Below, in pieces: positions 52,231 to 61,051 of a stretch of DNA of 64,000 nt (its first letter is position 1; the number at the start of each line of letters is the position of its first letter). Made by a program: the position numbers and the translations under genes. The notes under the pieces are model-generated. The model saw only the letters and a list, made by a program, of their open reading frames with translations, had not been told where the DNA came from and did no database searches. Source of the stretch: CBDBCU01 sp965243185 (GTDB lineage: Bacteria; Chloroflexota; Dehalococcoidia; Lucifugimonadales; UBA3495); assembly GCA_965243185.1 (NCBI GenBank), contig OZ251531.1:124001-188000 (forward strand), written 5' to 3'.

Positions 52231-53538
52231 TTGACGAGCCGAATTTCAGATGCGCCGCGGCGGGTGCGCGGGGTTTTCTATGGCTGGTGGCTGGTCGCCC
52301 TCAGCGGCTTTACGATGACCATTGCCACGGTGCCATTGTACCACGCTATGGCGGTGTGGTCGGTGGCATTGGAAAGCCAATTCGGTTGGAGTCGGGGGCA
52401 GTTGGGGCTGGCTTTGACTTTTACCCGGATTGAGGGCGGGCTGATGGGGCCGGTGGAGGGCTACCTGACGGACCGCTTGGGCGCGCGGCGGATGATATTG
52501 GCCGGGCTGCTCATCCTGGGCGTGGGCTTTCTATTGTTCGCCGGCGTCCAGAACCTCTGGATGTTTTACCTGGCTTTTATCGTGATGGCTTTAGGCCAGG
52601 GATTGGGCAGTTGGCTGCCGTTGATGACTACCATCAACAACTGGTTTTCCCGTCGCCGGGCTATGGCGATGGGTTGGGCTAATGTGGGCAGTCGTATCGG
52701 GGCGCTACTGCTGGTGCCGGCTATCGCCTGGGCTATTGACCCGGAGCAGCAGCGATTGGGCTGGCAGTGGACGGCTCTGCTGTTGGGCGTCTTTACGCTG
52801 CTAATCGCCTTTCCCTTGACGCGGCTAATCCGCAATCGGCCGCAGGATTACGGGCAACTGCCGGATGGGGCGACGCCGGCGGCCGTTGGCGCATTGCCGG
52901 CGGCCGGGGCGACAGCCGGCAATGCCCGTCGGCGGATGTCGAACCCGGAGAGCGGCGACTTGACCGCGGCCCAAGCCCTGCGGACGCCGGCTTTCTGGCT
53001 TATATCTTTCGGACACGGCTTTACCTCGATGGTGATACTGGCGATTATGACGCACCTGGGGCTGCTGTTGAAGGACGCCGGGTTTGATGTGCAGACTACC
53101 GGGTGGATTGTAACCGTTTACACGGCAACGGCGATGGTGTTTCAGTTGGTGGGGGGCTATATCGGCGACCGCTGGCCGAAAAATTTGGCGTTGTTCGTCT
53201 TTTCCAGCATACAGGCGGCGGCTATAGTGATGCTGACCTTGGCGGCGAGTCTGTTGAGCTTTTACCTGTTTGCCCTGCTGTTCGGCATCGGCTTTGGGGG
53301 GCGCAATCCGCTGACTACCGCAATACGGGGGGAATACTTTGGCCGGGCATCTTTCGGGCGGATATTGGGATTGTCCACGGTGCCGATGAATGTATTGCTG
53401 CTGATTGGGTCGCCATTGGCTGGCTATATGCGGGATGTGCAGGGTACTTACGACATGGCTTTTCTGCTGCTGGCGGGGCTGAATTTTCTGGGCGGGGTAT
53501 TGTTTTTGCTGGCGCGGCGGCCGCAGTTACCGGCTTGA
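52231..53538 (+). CDS. Major facilitator superfamily transporter (oxalate/formate antiporter-like)
   Basis: 435 residues from a TTG at 52231 (an upstream frame from 52186 is open but lacks a ribosome site). Twelve membrane helices; GYLTDRLGARRMILAGLLI is the loop 2-3 MFS signature, with a central loop rich in Ala/Gly (about 210-255). MCT/OFA-like features: FYGWWLVALSGFTMTI at the start. Likely carries a small carboxylate. Confidence 0.88.
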   Translation: MTSRISDAPRRVRGVFYGWWLVALSGFTMTIATVPLYHAMAVWSVALESQFGWSRGQLGLALTFTRIEGGLMGPVEGYLTDRLGARRMILAGLLILGVGFLLFAGVQNLWMFYLAFIVMALGQGLGSWLPLMTTINNWFSRRRAMAMGWANVGSRIGALLLVPAIAWAIDPEQQRLGWQWTALLLGVFTLLIAFPLTRLIRNRPQDYGQLPDGATPAAVGALPAAGATAGNARRRMSNPESGDLTAAQALRTPAFWLISFGHGFTSMVILAIMTHLGLLLKDAGFDVQTTGWIVTVYTATAMVFQLVGGYIGDRWPKNLALFVFSSIQAAAIVMLTLAASLLSFYLFALLFGIGFGGRNPLTTAIRGEYFGRASFGRILGLSTVPMNVLLLIGSPLAGYMRDVQGTYDMAFLLLAGLNFLGGVLFLLARRPQLPA

Positions 53539-53641
53539 CCATTCTCCGCCCAACCTTGCCGCTATCCGCTCTCCACAAAACACTGAGGAGCCGGCTTGCA
53601 CTGCCGGCTCCCGGGTTCAGCAACGGACGCCGCGGGCCGCC

Positions 53642-54169
53642 CTAGCCGGCGTCTTGCTCCGTAATTTCTACCGTGCTGATAGTCACCGCCTCCACCGGCC
53701 GGTCGCTGCGGTCCCGCGGCGTCTTGGCAATAGCTTCGACCACTTCTTGCCCGTCAGTTACCCGGCCAAAGATGGTATGCCGGTTGTTCAGATGCGGCGT
53801 AGCGGCTACGGTGATGAAAAACTGGCTGCCGTTGGTGCCGGGCCCGGCATTAGCCATGGCCAGCAGCCCCGGCCCGCTGAAAGTCAACGCCGGGTCAAAC
53901 TCATCTTGAAACTGGTAGCCCGGCCCGCCCCGACCGCTGCCGGTCGGGTCGCCGCCCTGAATCATAAAGTCGGGAATGACCCGGTGAAAAACTACCCCGT
54001 CATAGAACCCTTCCCGGGCCAGAAAGACGAAGTTGTTGACGGTGCGCGGCGCATTGGCCGCGAACAAGTCAAGGGCAATGTCGCCGTGATTGGTGTGGAT
54101 GGTCGCCGCGTACTGCTTGGTCGGCTCCAGAATCAAGCCCGGCGGCTTATCATACTGCTTTGGGGGCAT
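53642..54169 (-). CDS. Cyclophilin-type peptidyl-prolyl isomerase
   Basis: 175 residues from ATG 54169 (CAGGAGGAGC upstream). FHRVIPDFMIQGGDPTGSGRGGPGYQFQDEF, LAMANAGPGTNGSQFFIT and NRHTIFGRVTDGQEVVEAI are the catalytic core. No signal peptide, so cytoplasmic. Speeds proline isomerisation in folding. Confidence 0.96.
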   Translation of the reverse strand: MPPKQYDKPPGLILEPTKQYAATIHTNHGDIALDLFAANAPRTVNNFVFLAREGFYDGVVFHRVIPDFMIQGGDPTGSGRGGPGYQFQDEFDPALTFSGPGLLAMANAGPGTNGSQFFITVAATPHLNNRHTIFGRVTDGQEVVEAIAKTPRDRSDRPVEAVTISTVEITEQDAG

Positions 54170-54244
54170 AGCTCCTCCTGATCGCGGTTTGGGACAACGG
54201 CCATCAGTGTAACACAAAAAAGCCCGCGCCATTGCCCCATCGGT

Positions 54245-54250
54245 TATAAT
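54245..54250 (+). promoter_or_regulatory. Candidate -10 box of the LLM oxidoreductase gene
   Basis: Perfect TATAAT, 58 nt before ATG 54309; no clear -35. Confidence 0.4.
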
Positions 54251-54308
54251 ACCCCGGCCATAGAAAACGGCAAACCCCCGAAACCCTGCTTTGCGGAGGG
54301 GACTGACG

Positions 54309-55499
54309 ATGATTACCAAGTTTGGCAGCTTGTTTGCCGGCCATGTCGATTTTGACGACATCGGACTCGACGCCACGCCGGCTAACGACCGCTGGCTCTC
54401 CGACGACCACTTGGCAACCGTCTTTGACAAGGCGACCGCCATCGCCCAGGTGATGGATCGGTTGGACTACGAAACTTTCTGGATGGCGGAACATCACTTC
54501 CAACGGGAAGGCTACGAGTGCATCCCCAACCTGCTCCTGTTCGGCGTCCACCTGGCGCACCTGACCCGGCGCCTGAAAATCGGCTGCGGGTTCAACATTG
54601 CGCCCATGTGGAATCCCCTGCGGCTGGCTGAGGATTACGCCACCGCCGATGTGCTTACCGACGGGCGGGTAGTGTTCGGCGTGGGCCGGGGCTACCACAC
54701 CCGGGAAGTGGAAACCCTCGACGCCCCCATGCTGGACGCCGCCGCCAACCGGGAACTGTTCGAGGAACAAGTCGAGGTAATGTTCAAGGCGTTCAACAAC
54801 CGCTCCTTTGCCCACCGCGGCCCGCATTACACCATCCCGCCCGCCGTGCCGTACCGGGGCTATGAATTGCAGGAGATAACCCTGGTGCCGCGGCCGCGCT
54901 ACCTGCCGGTGGAATGTTACCAGCCCCTGGTCAGCGCCAGCCCGCGCGCTATGGACTTTATGGTGAAACACGGCATCAAAGGAATGATTGGCGGCGGCGC
55001 GGCCGCTGGCGGCGCCACTTACGAAGTGGTGCGGGCTTGGCGGGAAACCCTGGCTAAAGCCGGCAAAGAGACCGAACTGGGCGGCGACCTGATTATCGGC
55101 TTTTCCATTCACCTGGCCGACACCGAGGAGCAAGCCATCGCCGAAGCCGGCCGGTTCGCCGAGGAAAATATGAAAATGTTCGGGCCGCTGGGCTTTGTGC
55201 GGGGATTGTCTCCGGAGCAGATTGACGCCTTGGGCGACCCGCGCCGCGCCCGGCAAGCCGGCTTGCCTACCATCCGCGACGGCATAAGGGCTGGCTCCTG
55301 GCTGTGCGGCCCTCCGGAACTGGTGGCGGAAAAGCTGAACGCCGTTCAGGAACGCTATCCCGGCTTGACCCAAATCAATGTCGGCTCGGTAGTCGGCACC
55401 CCGCAAAAGGTAATCCTCGAACAACTGGAATGGTTCGGCAAGGAAGTAATGCCGCAATTCCAGTCCCAGGAAAAGACCGCGTCCGTGCCGGCCGATTAA
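54309..55499 (+). CDS. LLM-class flavin-dependent oxidoreductase
   Basis: 396 residues from ATG 54309 (GCGGAGGGGAC upstream). Luciferase-like barrel: ETFWMAEHHFQREGYECIPNLLLFGVHLAHLTRRLKIG, NPLRLAEDYATADVLTDGRVVFGVGRGYHTREVE, and the C-terminal LNVGSVVGTPQKVIL-like end. Uses FMN or F420; substrate unknown. Such genes are abundant in marine Chloroflexota. Confidence 0.92.
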   Translation: MITKFGSLFAGHVDFDDIGLDATPANDRWLSDDHLATVFDKATAIAQVMDRLDYETFWMAEHHFQREGYECIPNLLLFGVHLAHLTRRLKIGCGFNIAPMWNPLRLAEDYATADVLTDGRVVFGVGRGYHTREVETLDAPMLDAAANRELFEEQVEVMFKAFNNRSFAHRGPHYTIPPAVPYRGYELQEITLVPRPRYLPVECYQPLVSASPRAMDFMVKHGIKGMIGGGAAAGGATYEVVRAWRETLAKAGKETELGGDLIIGFSIHLADTEEQAIAEAGRFAEENMKMFGPLGFVRGLSPEQIDALGDPRRARQAGLPTIRDGIRAGSWLCGPPELVAEKLNAVQERYPGLTQINVGSVVGTPQKVILEQLEWFGKEVMPQFQSQEKTASVPAD

Positions 55500-55527
55500 A
55501 CCCGGCAAAAACCGTCCCGCCGTCCCC

Positions 55528-55575
55528 CCGCCACCAACTGCGCCCGGTCTTTTGACCGGGCGCGTCGGTTGGCAA
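55528..55575. repeat. 48-bp hairpin repeat, copy 1
   Basis: TGCGCCCGGTC and GACCGGGCGCG arms around TTTT, within a 48-bp unit that recurs at 56641-56688 with two mismatches. Lies just past the stop of the DUF4926 gene at 55586, where it would act as its terminator. Confidence 0.85.
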
Positions 55576-55585
55576 GCCAGGGATT

Positions 55586-55879
55586 TCAGACCAGCAGTTT
55601 CATCTTGAAACGATTCTTGGCCAAATCGGCGGTAGTAGCCGGGCGGGCTTGGGCTGCCTTGACTTCAGCCAGGGCGACGGTGTAGCCGTCCGCTTCCACA
55701 AACTCCACCAGGAACTTCGCAGCTCCGGGGAAAGCGGCCACGATAGTACCGACATCGCCGGGCCGCAAGCCATCCCCGGGATTGTCCGCCGCCAGCAAAG
55801 GACTGTCCGGTGGAATGTCCTCAATGCACTCGAGCCCAATCGGCTCAGTGAGGGCAATGACGGTATGTTCCTCAAACAT
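55586..55879 (-). CDS. DUF4926-like protein, copy A
   Basis: 97 residues from ATG 55879 (GGAGGTGAAA upstream). MFEEHTVIALTEPI...GLRPGDVGTIVAAFPGAAKFLVEFVEADGYTVALAEV is the small beta-barrel of DUF4926. Such genes usually follow a DUF6883 gene in a toxin-antitoxin-like pair. Here it stands alone beneath a lipoprotein gene; the paralogue at 56703 keeps its DUF6883 neighbour. Confidence 0.8.
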   Translation of the reverse strand: MFEEHTVIALTEPIGLECIEDIPPDSPLLAADNPGDGLRPGDVGTIVAAFPGAAKFLVEFVEADGYTVALAEVKAAQARPATTADLAKNRFKMKLLV

Positions 55880-55941
55880 TTTCACCTCCGGCGGGGGAAA
55901 GCAGTGATGAATCGCGGGATGTCGCCGCCCCGCTCCAGGAA

Positions 55942-56613
55942 TTACTGCCCCAAATCAACCGGCTCAAACGCATCCGGGTCAATCAGCTCATAGGTTTCCA
56001 GGTAAACGGGGATAATGCCCGTCCAATTAACCGTCTGCGTCCCCCGCTTCCAAGTCAAATGATGCGGGGAACGCCCCACATAGCGGACTGCCATATTGTG
56101 ACAGCCCTCGGTGAATTTAATCCCCCAATCATAGTTAAGCGCCTTAACATCCGAACTAGCCGGGCGTTCTTCCTGCTCTAATGCCCCGGCATCCATCAGA
56201 TAAAGAACCCCGTCCTGCTTTTTCGTGGTCGTGTGAGTATTGTCCCAATTAAACACGACGCACCCTTGCAGGATAAAAGGTTCCCCTCCATTTACCCCTT
56301 GCCGGTGTTCGGGTTTTACCTCGCTGACCTTGACCGGATTATTGCTAATCCCCCACTTAATCGCCGGCGTGGGCGTAGGAATGGGCGTAGCAGTCGGAAC
56401 GGGCGTGGGCGTAGGTGTCGGCGTAGGCGTGGGAATGGGCGTAGGGGTAAGCGTGGGGTAAGGCGTGGGCGTAGGGGTCGGCGTGGGGCGCGGTATTGCG
56501 GTCGGAGTAGGGGCGGGAATAGGCGTGGGCGTGGGCGTAACAGCGCAAGCCGCTGTCAGAACTGCCAACGCCAGCGCGAAACAGGCCCCAATCCGTTGAA
56601 TCCGTTTCAGCAT
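55942..56613 (-). CDS. Lipoprotein with a long Thr-Pro repeat linker
   Basis: 223 residues from ATG 56613 (AAGGTGAAT upstream). Signal peptide with lipobox LTAACAV, then about 65 residues of TP/PTPTP repeats, then a soluble domain with two cysteines (LQGCVVFNWDN, FTEGCHNMAVRYVG) of unknown fold. The repeat is coded by near-identical GGCGTG/GGCGTA hexamers (56365-56545 on the + strand), prone to length change. Likely a cell-surface protein on a stiff stalk. Confidence 0.75.
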   Translation of the reverse strand: MLKRIQRIGACFALALAVLTAACAVTPTPTPIPAPTPTAIPRPTPTPTPTPYPTLTPTPIPTPTPTPTPTPVPTATPIPTPTPAIKWGISNNPVKVSEVKPEHRQGVNGGEPFILQGCVVFNWDNTHTTTKKQDGVLYLMDAGALEQEERPASSDVKALNYDWGIKFTEGCHNMAVRYVGRSPHHLTWKRGTQTVNWTGIIPVYLETYELIDPDAFEPVDLGQ

Positions 56614-56640
56614 ATTCACCTTCCTACTTTCTCCGCCCCG

Positions 56641-56688
56641 CCGCCAACAACTGCGCCCGGTCTTTTGACCGGGCGCGTCGGTTAGCAA
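56641..56688. repeat. 48-bp hairpin repeat, copy 2
   Basis: 46 of 48 bases match 55528-55575. Lies just past the stop of the second DUF4926 gene (56703), as copy 1 lies past the first, so hairpin and gene were duplicated together. Confidence 0.85.
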
Positions 56689-56702
56689 AATGGAGAATGA
56701 GG

Positions 56703-57002
56703 TTAGCGGACTGCCGCCATTTCCCGGAAACGGTAACTGGCCCGGTCGGCATCGGTAGCAAGACGCATCTGGTAGGGATATACCGTGGCTATTGCCACCG
56801 TATAGCCGCTGTTCCGCTCCAGAAACTCCACCTCAAAGGCTTCCCCGTCGCCCTGCACATACACAATAACCCCCACATCGCCGGGCAGCAGCCCTTCCCC
56901 CGTACCCGCCGGGTCAAACAACGGGCTATCCTCGGGGAGTTCCCAAGTCTTTTCCCGGGCGATGGGCGCGGTAAGGGTAACGGCGTCCAGTTCCTGGAAC
57001 AT
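56703..57002 (-). CDS. DUF4926-like protein, copy B
   Basis: 99 residues from ATG 57002 (GAGAGGC upstream). MFQELDAVTLTAPI...GLLPGDVGVIVYVQGDGEAFEVEFLERNSGYTVAIATV; clear paralogue of the 55586 product. It starts 9 nt after the stop of the DUF6883 frame, the usual arrangement of this pair. Confidence 0.82.
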   Translation of the reverse strand: MFQELDAVTLTAPIAREKTWELPEDSPLFDPAGTGEGLLPGDVGVIVYVQGDGEAFEVEFLERNSGYTVAIATVYPYQMRLATDADRASYRFREMAAVR

Positions 57003-57011
57003 ATTGCCTCT

Positions 57012-57347
57012 CTAATGGGCCGGCCGCCCCGAAATAAACCGGGGGTAGTCTGCGCCATAGTCCATCTGCCAAACCGTCAAAACTACCGGATTGCGCCCAT
57101 CGGGGCTTTCCAGCCTGCCAATTATAACATACTGGATACCCCACTCCGTTGCTTTAGTAGTCCGGACTTCATATTGCAAGCAATGCCGCCGCAGCGCATC
57201 CGCAAAAACTTCTCACTCCTCAACCCGAAAGCCGAACTCCCGAAAGAACCGGGCTTTGCTGGCCCCGTCAACGCTGGTCAGCGCAAGCAGATAGTCCGTA
57301 ATTTTCTCCCGCGCCACTATCGCCCCTTCCCCATTAGGCAGTTTCAA
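57012..57347 (-). pseudogene. DUF6883-like gene interrupted by one in-frame TGA
   Basis: Reads KLPNGEGAIVAREKITDYLLALTS, then GASKARFFREFGFRVEE, a TGA at 57213-57215, then EVFADALRRHCLQYEVRTTKATEWGIQYVIIGRLESPDGRNPVVLTVWQMD to TAG at 57012. Family members usually have Trp where the TGA stands (GF...W-x-LxxAL), so TGG changed to TGA. The rest of the frame is intact on both sides. Start TTG 57347 or 57350. A recent nonsense change, a sequencing error, or TGA read as Trp. Confidence 0.75.
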
Positions 57348-57406
57348 CAATAACCCCCGTAATACCCCCGACTGCTCCACGGGCAGCGGCCACGCCCCGC
57401 CCTTGA

Positions 57407-58435
57407 CTACCCCCGCCCCCGGCCCGGCAGCGGCGGCAAATTCAGCATCAAATTTTCCAACGCCAACCGCGCATTGGCATTCCCGTCCAACGCCGCCAGC
57501 GTCCCGTTCAGCCGGCGGATAAACCCCGCTACTTGCGCCGTACTCAGCCCCCCGGCTTGCAGCCGCAGCGGCGTCAGGCAGTCCGCATTATGCACATACT
57601 CTTCGGCCGCCTCCTTAACCAGCAGCAAATCCCGCCACCAGCCCAGCCACAAATACAGCAGCTCTTTAGTCTCCTCCCGCTCCCGATTAAAGCGTCCCGC
57701 CAACTCCGCCGCATAGTCAAACCGGGCATCCAACCCGCCGCTGCAAACCTCCTGCAACCGCTCCAGTTCCGCATCCCGCTGCTCCAGCATTTCCCCATCC
57801 CGCAGGGCGTTGACCGCTTGCCCCAAACAGCCCCGGGACAGCCGCGCCAACCGCGCCGCCAGCTCCGGGGCGGCGGCATAATCGCTGACCAACCGCCGCT
57901 CCAGTTCCGCCCGGGCCAACGGTTTCAGATACAACGCCCGGCACCGCGAGCGGATGGTGGACAGCAGCGCATCCTCATTAGCCGTCAGCAGCAGCAGTAC
58001 CGTGCCGGCCGGCGGCTCCTCCAGGGTTTTCAGCAAAGCATTAGCCGCCGCCGCATTCATCAATTCCGCCCCGTCGATGATGACCACCTTGCCCGCGCCC
58101 TCATAAGCCGACAGGTTAAGAAAACCCTCGATTTCCCGCACCTGGTCAATGCGGATGTCCCGCCGGGCCGGGCCGTCCTCCTCGCCGCGGCCCACGCCGA
58201 TAACCTGCACATCCGGATGGACGCCCCGGGCAATGCGCTGACACTGCGAACACTCCCCGCAGGGTGCGCCGCCCTCCCGTTGCGGGCAGTTGACGGCTTG
58301 GGCAATGTTGACCGCCAAAGTCATCTTGCCCACGTGCGGCGGCCCCACCAGCAAATAAGCGTGCGCCAACCGCCCGGTCAGCAGCCCGGCCGCAAGTTGG
58401 CGCGTTAAATGCTCCTGCCCATAAACCTGCCACAT
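57407..58435 (-). CDS. holB: DNA polymerase III delta-prime subunit
   Basis: 342 residues. Clamp-loader AAA+ domain: AYLLVGPPHVGKMTLAVNIAQ, the zinc site CPQREGGAPCGECSQC, VVIIDGAELMNAAAANALLKTLEEPP and the sensor TIRSRCRALYLKPL with the SRC motif. The C-terminal collar domain is helical. In the Walker A, GKMT stands for the usual GKxT/S. It follows lysA with a 1-nt gap, so the two are co-transcribed. Confidence 0.93.
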   Translation of the reverse strand: MWQVYGQEHLTRQLAAGLLTGRLAHAYLLVGPPHVGKMTLAVNIAQAVNCPQREGGAPCGECSQCQRIARGVHPDVQVIGVGRGEEDGPARRDIRIDQVREIEGFLNLSAYEGAGKVVIIDGAELMNAAAANALLKTLEEPPAGTVLLLLTANEDALLSTIRSRCRALYLKPLARAELERRLVSDYAAAPELAARLARLSRGCLGQAVNALRDGEMLEQRDAELERLQEVCSGGLDARFDYAAELAGRFNREREETKELLYLWLGWWRDLLLVKEAAEEYVHNADCLTPLRLQAGGLSTAQVAGFIRRLNGTLAALDGNANARLALENLMLNLPPLPGRGRG

Positions 58436-58436
58436 A

Positions 58437-59741
58437 CTACAAATCGCACAACATCAAATCGGCGTAACTCTCCCGCCGCCGAATCAACCGGCTTTCCCCG
58501 TCCTTCACCAGCACCATCGGCGGCCGCGGGTTCAGGTTATAGTTGCTCGCCATCGACGGACAGTAAGCACCGGCCGCCGGAATGGCGATAATATCCCCCG
58601 GCGCCACCGTCGGCAGCAGCACATCCGCCGCCAGCACATCCCCCGACTCGCAATACTTCCCGGCAATAGTAACCCGCTCCCAATCCGTGCGGTTCAGCTT
58701 GCCCGCCGCCGCCACTTCATAATTGGCTTGATACAAAGCCGGCCGAATGTTATCCCCCATCCCGCCGTCCACGCTGACATACTTGCGGACGCCGGGAATA
58801 TCCTTGATCGCCCCAATGCGATACAAAGCCACCCCCGCCGGCCCGATTATCGACCTCCCCGGCTCAATCAGCAGCCTCGGCGCCGCCATCCCCAACTCGG
58901 CGCAAGTGGCTTTCAATGCGGCGACAATAGCCTCGGCGTAATCGCCAATCGCCGGCGGTTCATCCGCCCGGGTATAGGCAATGGCAAACCCGCCGCCCGG
59001 GCTGAACTCCTGCAAATCCAGGCCTTCCTCCCGAAACCCGGCGGCAAAGCGCAACACCAAATCGGTAGCGGCGGCGTAAGGCTCCAACTCAAAGATAGGC
59101 GAACCCAAGTGAAAATGCAGCCCCCGCAACTTCAGGTTAGGCGCAGCCAACGCCTGCCGGATGGCGGCGGCCGCATCCCCGGTCTGAATGGAAAAACCGA
59201 ACTTGGAGTCAATAATGCCGGTGGTAGTATAGGCGTGGGTATGCGGGTCAATGCCCGGCGATACCCGGATCAGGATGTCTTGAATTTTGCCGCTGTAGCC
59301 GGCAATGCGGTTCAGCAAATCCAGTTCATAAAAACTATCCACCACCACCCGGCCGATGCCCTGGCTGACGGCGTAATCCAGTTCCTCCGCCGTCTTGTTG
59401 TTGCCGTGAAAATAGACCCTTTCCAGCGGGAAACCGGCTGCGGCCGCCACCGCCAACTCCCCCCCGGAAACCACATCCAAGCCCAATCCTTCCTCGTCGA
59501 AAATCTGAGCCAACGCCGGGTTGATATAGGCTTTCGATGCGTACAACACCTGCGCCCCGGGGCAGCGCCGCGCAAACTCCTCCCGATAACTGCGGCAGCG
59601 ATTGCGGATAGTAGCCTCATCCAGCACATAAACCGGAGTCCCATACTCCGCCGCCAAATCCGCCGCAGAACGCCCGCCGATAACCAGCTCCGCCCCGCCC
59701 TCCAGCTCCGCCGTATCCGGAAAAACATCTTTCAGCGCCAT
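58437..59741 (-). CDS. lysA: Diaminopimelate decarboxylase
   Basis: 434 residues. PLP lysine in QVLYASKAYINPAL, HLGSPIFELEPY, EFSPGGGFAIAY, IEPGRSIIGPAG, YCESGDVLAADVLLP and AGAYCPSMASNYNLNPRPP. Last step of lysine synthesis. First gene of the lysA-holB unit. Codons are G-ending. Confidence 0.96.
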   Translation of the reverse strand: MALKDVFPDTAELEGGAELVIGGRSAADLAAEYGTPVYVLDEATIRNRCRSYREEFARRCPGAQVLYASKAYINPALAQIFDEEGLGLDVVSGGELAVAAAAGFPLERVYFHGNNKTAEELDYAVSQGIGRVVVDSFYELDLLNRIAGYSGKIQDILIRVSPGIDPHTHAYTTTGIIDSKFGFSIQTGDAAAAIRQALAAPNLKLRGLHFHLGSPIFELEPYAAATDLVLRFAAGFREEGLDLQEFSPGGGFAIAYTRADEPPAIGDYAEAIVAALKATCAELGMAAPRLLIEPGRSIIGPAGVALYRIGAIKDIPGVRKYVSVDGGMGDNIRPALYQANYEVAAAGKLNRTDWERVTIAGKYCESGDVLAADVLLPTVAPGDIIAIPAAGAYCPSMASNYNLNPRPPMVLVKDGESRLIRRRESYADLMLCDL

Positions 59742-59815
59742 AGGCTTGTCTTAACCTCGTTAGTAGATGGTGAGACCGGTCACGCCGGCAGGCGGGACTC
59801 CCCTTGCAGCGTTAC

Positions 59816-60163
59816 CTACAAAGGCGCCAAGCCTTGGCGCAGGATGTTCAGCGTCTCCGCTCCGTCCGCCGGCAAATCCCAGTATTCCTTGTAACCGCCT
59901 TGCCCGTCCGGTTGCAGCAGCTTTTCCAAGCCAGCCGGGTATTCAAGCCGGAGGAAATCGCCCCGGACAATGCCCTTTTGCAAAGATTCCACATCCCGCC
60001 CCAGCAGTTGCCCGGCATTAACCACTTCCACCCCGATGATGCCCCCGGCGGCGTCCAGTTCCAGCGTCACCCCCGGATAAATCTCCACCGCCGCATCCTC
60101 AACGCCCGCCCCGCCCCAATGCAGGATGTCAAACTCAGCGTCATAGCGTAATTTCGGGTTCAT
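59816..60163 (-). CDS. DUF2283 protein
   Basis: 115 residues from ATG 60163; no Shine-Dalgarno is visible and an A/T-rich TATTATAT lies just upstream, so it may be leaderless. LRYDAEFDILHWGGAGVEDAAVEIYPGVTLELDAAGGIIGVEVVNAGQLL is the DUF2283 core, a small fold seen in toxin-antitoxin-like and unknown contexts. Its 5' end is copied at 60965-60995. Confidence 0.75.
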   Translation of the reverse strand: MNPKLRYDAEFDILHWGGAGVEDAAVEIYPGVTLELDAAGGIIGVEVVNAGQLLGRDVESLQKGIVRGDFLRLEYPAGLEKLLQPDGQGGYKEYWDLPADGAETLNILRQGLAPL

Positions 60164-60227
60164 AGGAATATAATAGGGCAGCAAAAGACTACGCGCAAGG
60201 GCAAGGTTGTCTATGCCGGTTCTCCCC

Positions 60228-60400
60228 CTACTCCCCCCGCAACTTCCCCAACGCCGGTATCGCCGCCACTTTCTCCGCCGTCAAAGCCTCCCAATAAATG
60301 CCACCCGGACGCGGCAAATCCCCCGGACAGCAAATCATTTCCTCCGTCGTTGCGGCGTCTCCGGCCTAATCACCCCGGCCGCCGCCACCAGCTCATTCGC
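60228..60400 (-). pseudogene. Remnant of the 5-formyltetrahydrofolate cyclo-ligase-like gene
   Basis: Reads AAGVIRPETP, then after an internal loss of about 80 nt and a frame change, MICCPGDLPRPGGIYWEALTAEKVAAIPALGKLRG and stop, against the intact gene at 61052. The joint lies at a shared CAACG-CGGAGG. The frame 60335-60538 runs through it with an unrelated N-terminus and is doubtful. Part of a block duplicated from 60.96-61.2 kb. Confidence 0.75.
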
Positions 60401-60561
60401 ATAGACATTTTCCAAGTGGCTGTGAACCGGAAATCCATCCGCCCAAGTCTGATTGACTACTACCTTCGCCATTCCTTTAACATCGATATCAAACAGACCG
60501 CTCAAGCTCGGTCCGCCTGTTTCATCCCATCCGTCCAAGAAATGCCTCGGCTGTCAACTTT

Positions 60562-60864
60562 TCAAGCAGTTTCCTGCTTGTCTTGACCTCGTTTCTTCTC
60601 CCATTCACGGATTATGTCCTCGCGGGTAATGGTGGGGCCGGTGATAATTACCGGGTTCACGTCGCCATCGCCATCCCAATGGATAGCATCGACGTGCGCG
60701 TGCGCCCCATCGCTCAAGCTCCAAGGTTGCCACCCGAATTCCCCGAATTCCTCTTCCGCCAATCCCTCTAACGCAGGCAAAAGTTTCTTTCCCTTTTCCC
60801 AGGCGTCGGCGGGGTTGTCGGCTTCAACGGTAACCAACAATTCAAGATTAACTTGGAACTTCAT
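60562..60864 (-). CDS. Small acidic protein of unknown function
   Basis: 100 residues from ATG 60864 (AAGGAGAGCG upstream). MKFQVNLELLVTVEADNPADAWEKGKKLLPALE is like small phage or plasmid proteins with a beta-alpha-beta core; the middle has aspartates in HWDGDGDVNPV. Lies between the two copies of the duplicated block. Confidence 0.55.
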   Translation of the reverse strand: MKFQVNLELLVTVEADNPADAWEKGKKLLPALEGLAEEEFGEFGWQPWSLSDGAHAHVDAIHWDGDGDVNPVIITGPTITREDIIREWEKKRGQDKQETA

Positions 60865-61051
60865 AATTCGCTCTCCTTTCTAGTTGCCAAGCAGGGCGTC
60901 AAGGTAGTTGCCGGCCCCAGCAATCAGTTCCAAGGCTATGGCAACATCCCGCCTTGCACCGGTCAGGATGTCAGACTCAGCGTCATAGGAATATGATAGG
61001 GCAGAAACCGGGTATATGCAATAGCCCCGGTCGTCTATGCCGCCTCTCCCC

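Noticed and set aside
56360..56545. CRISPR or satellite array in the GGCGTG/GGCGTA tract
   Set aside because: It is the in-frame coding of a Thr-Pro linker in a lipoprotein; there are no spacers.
60335..60538. A 67-codon gene at 60335-60538
   Set aside because: Its second half is the remnant of the folate-ligase-like gene read in frame by chance; the first half matches nothing.
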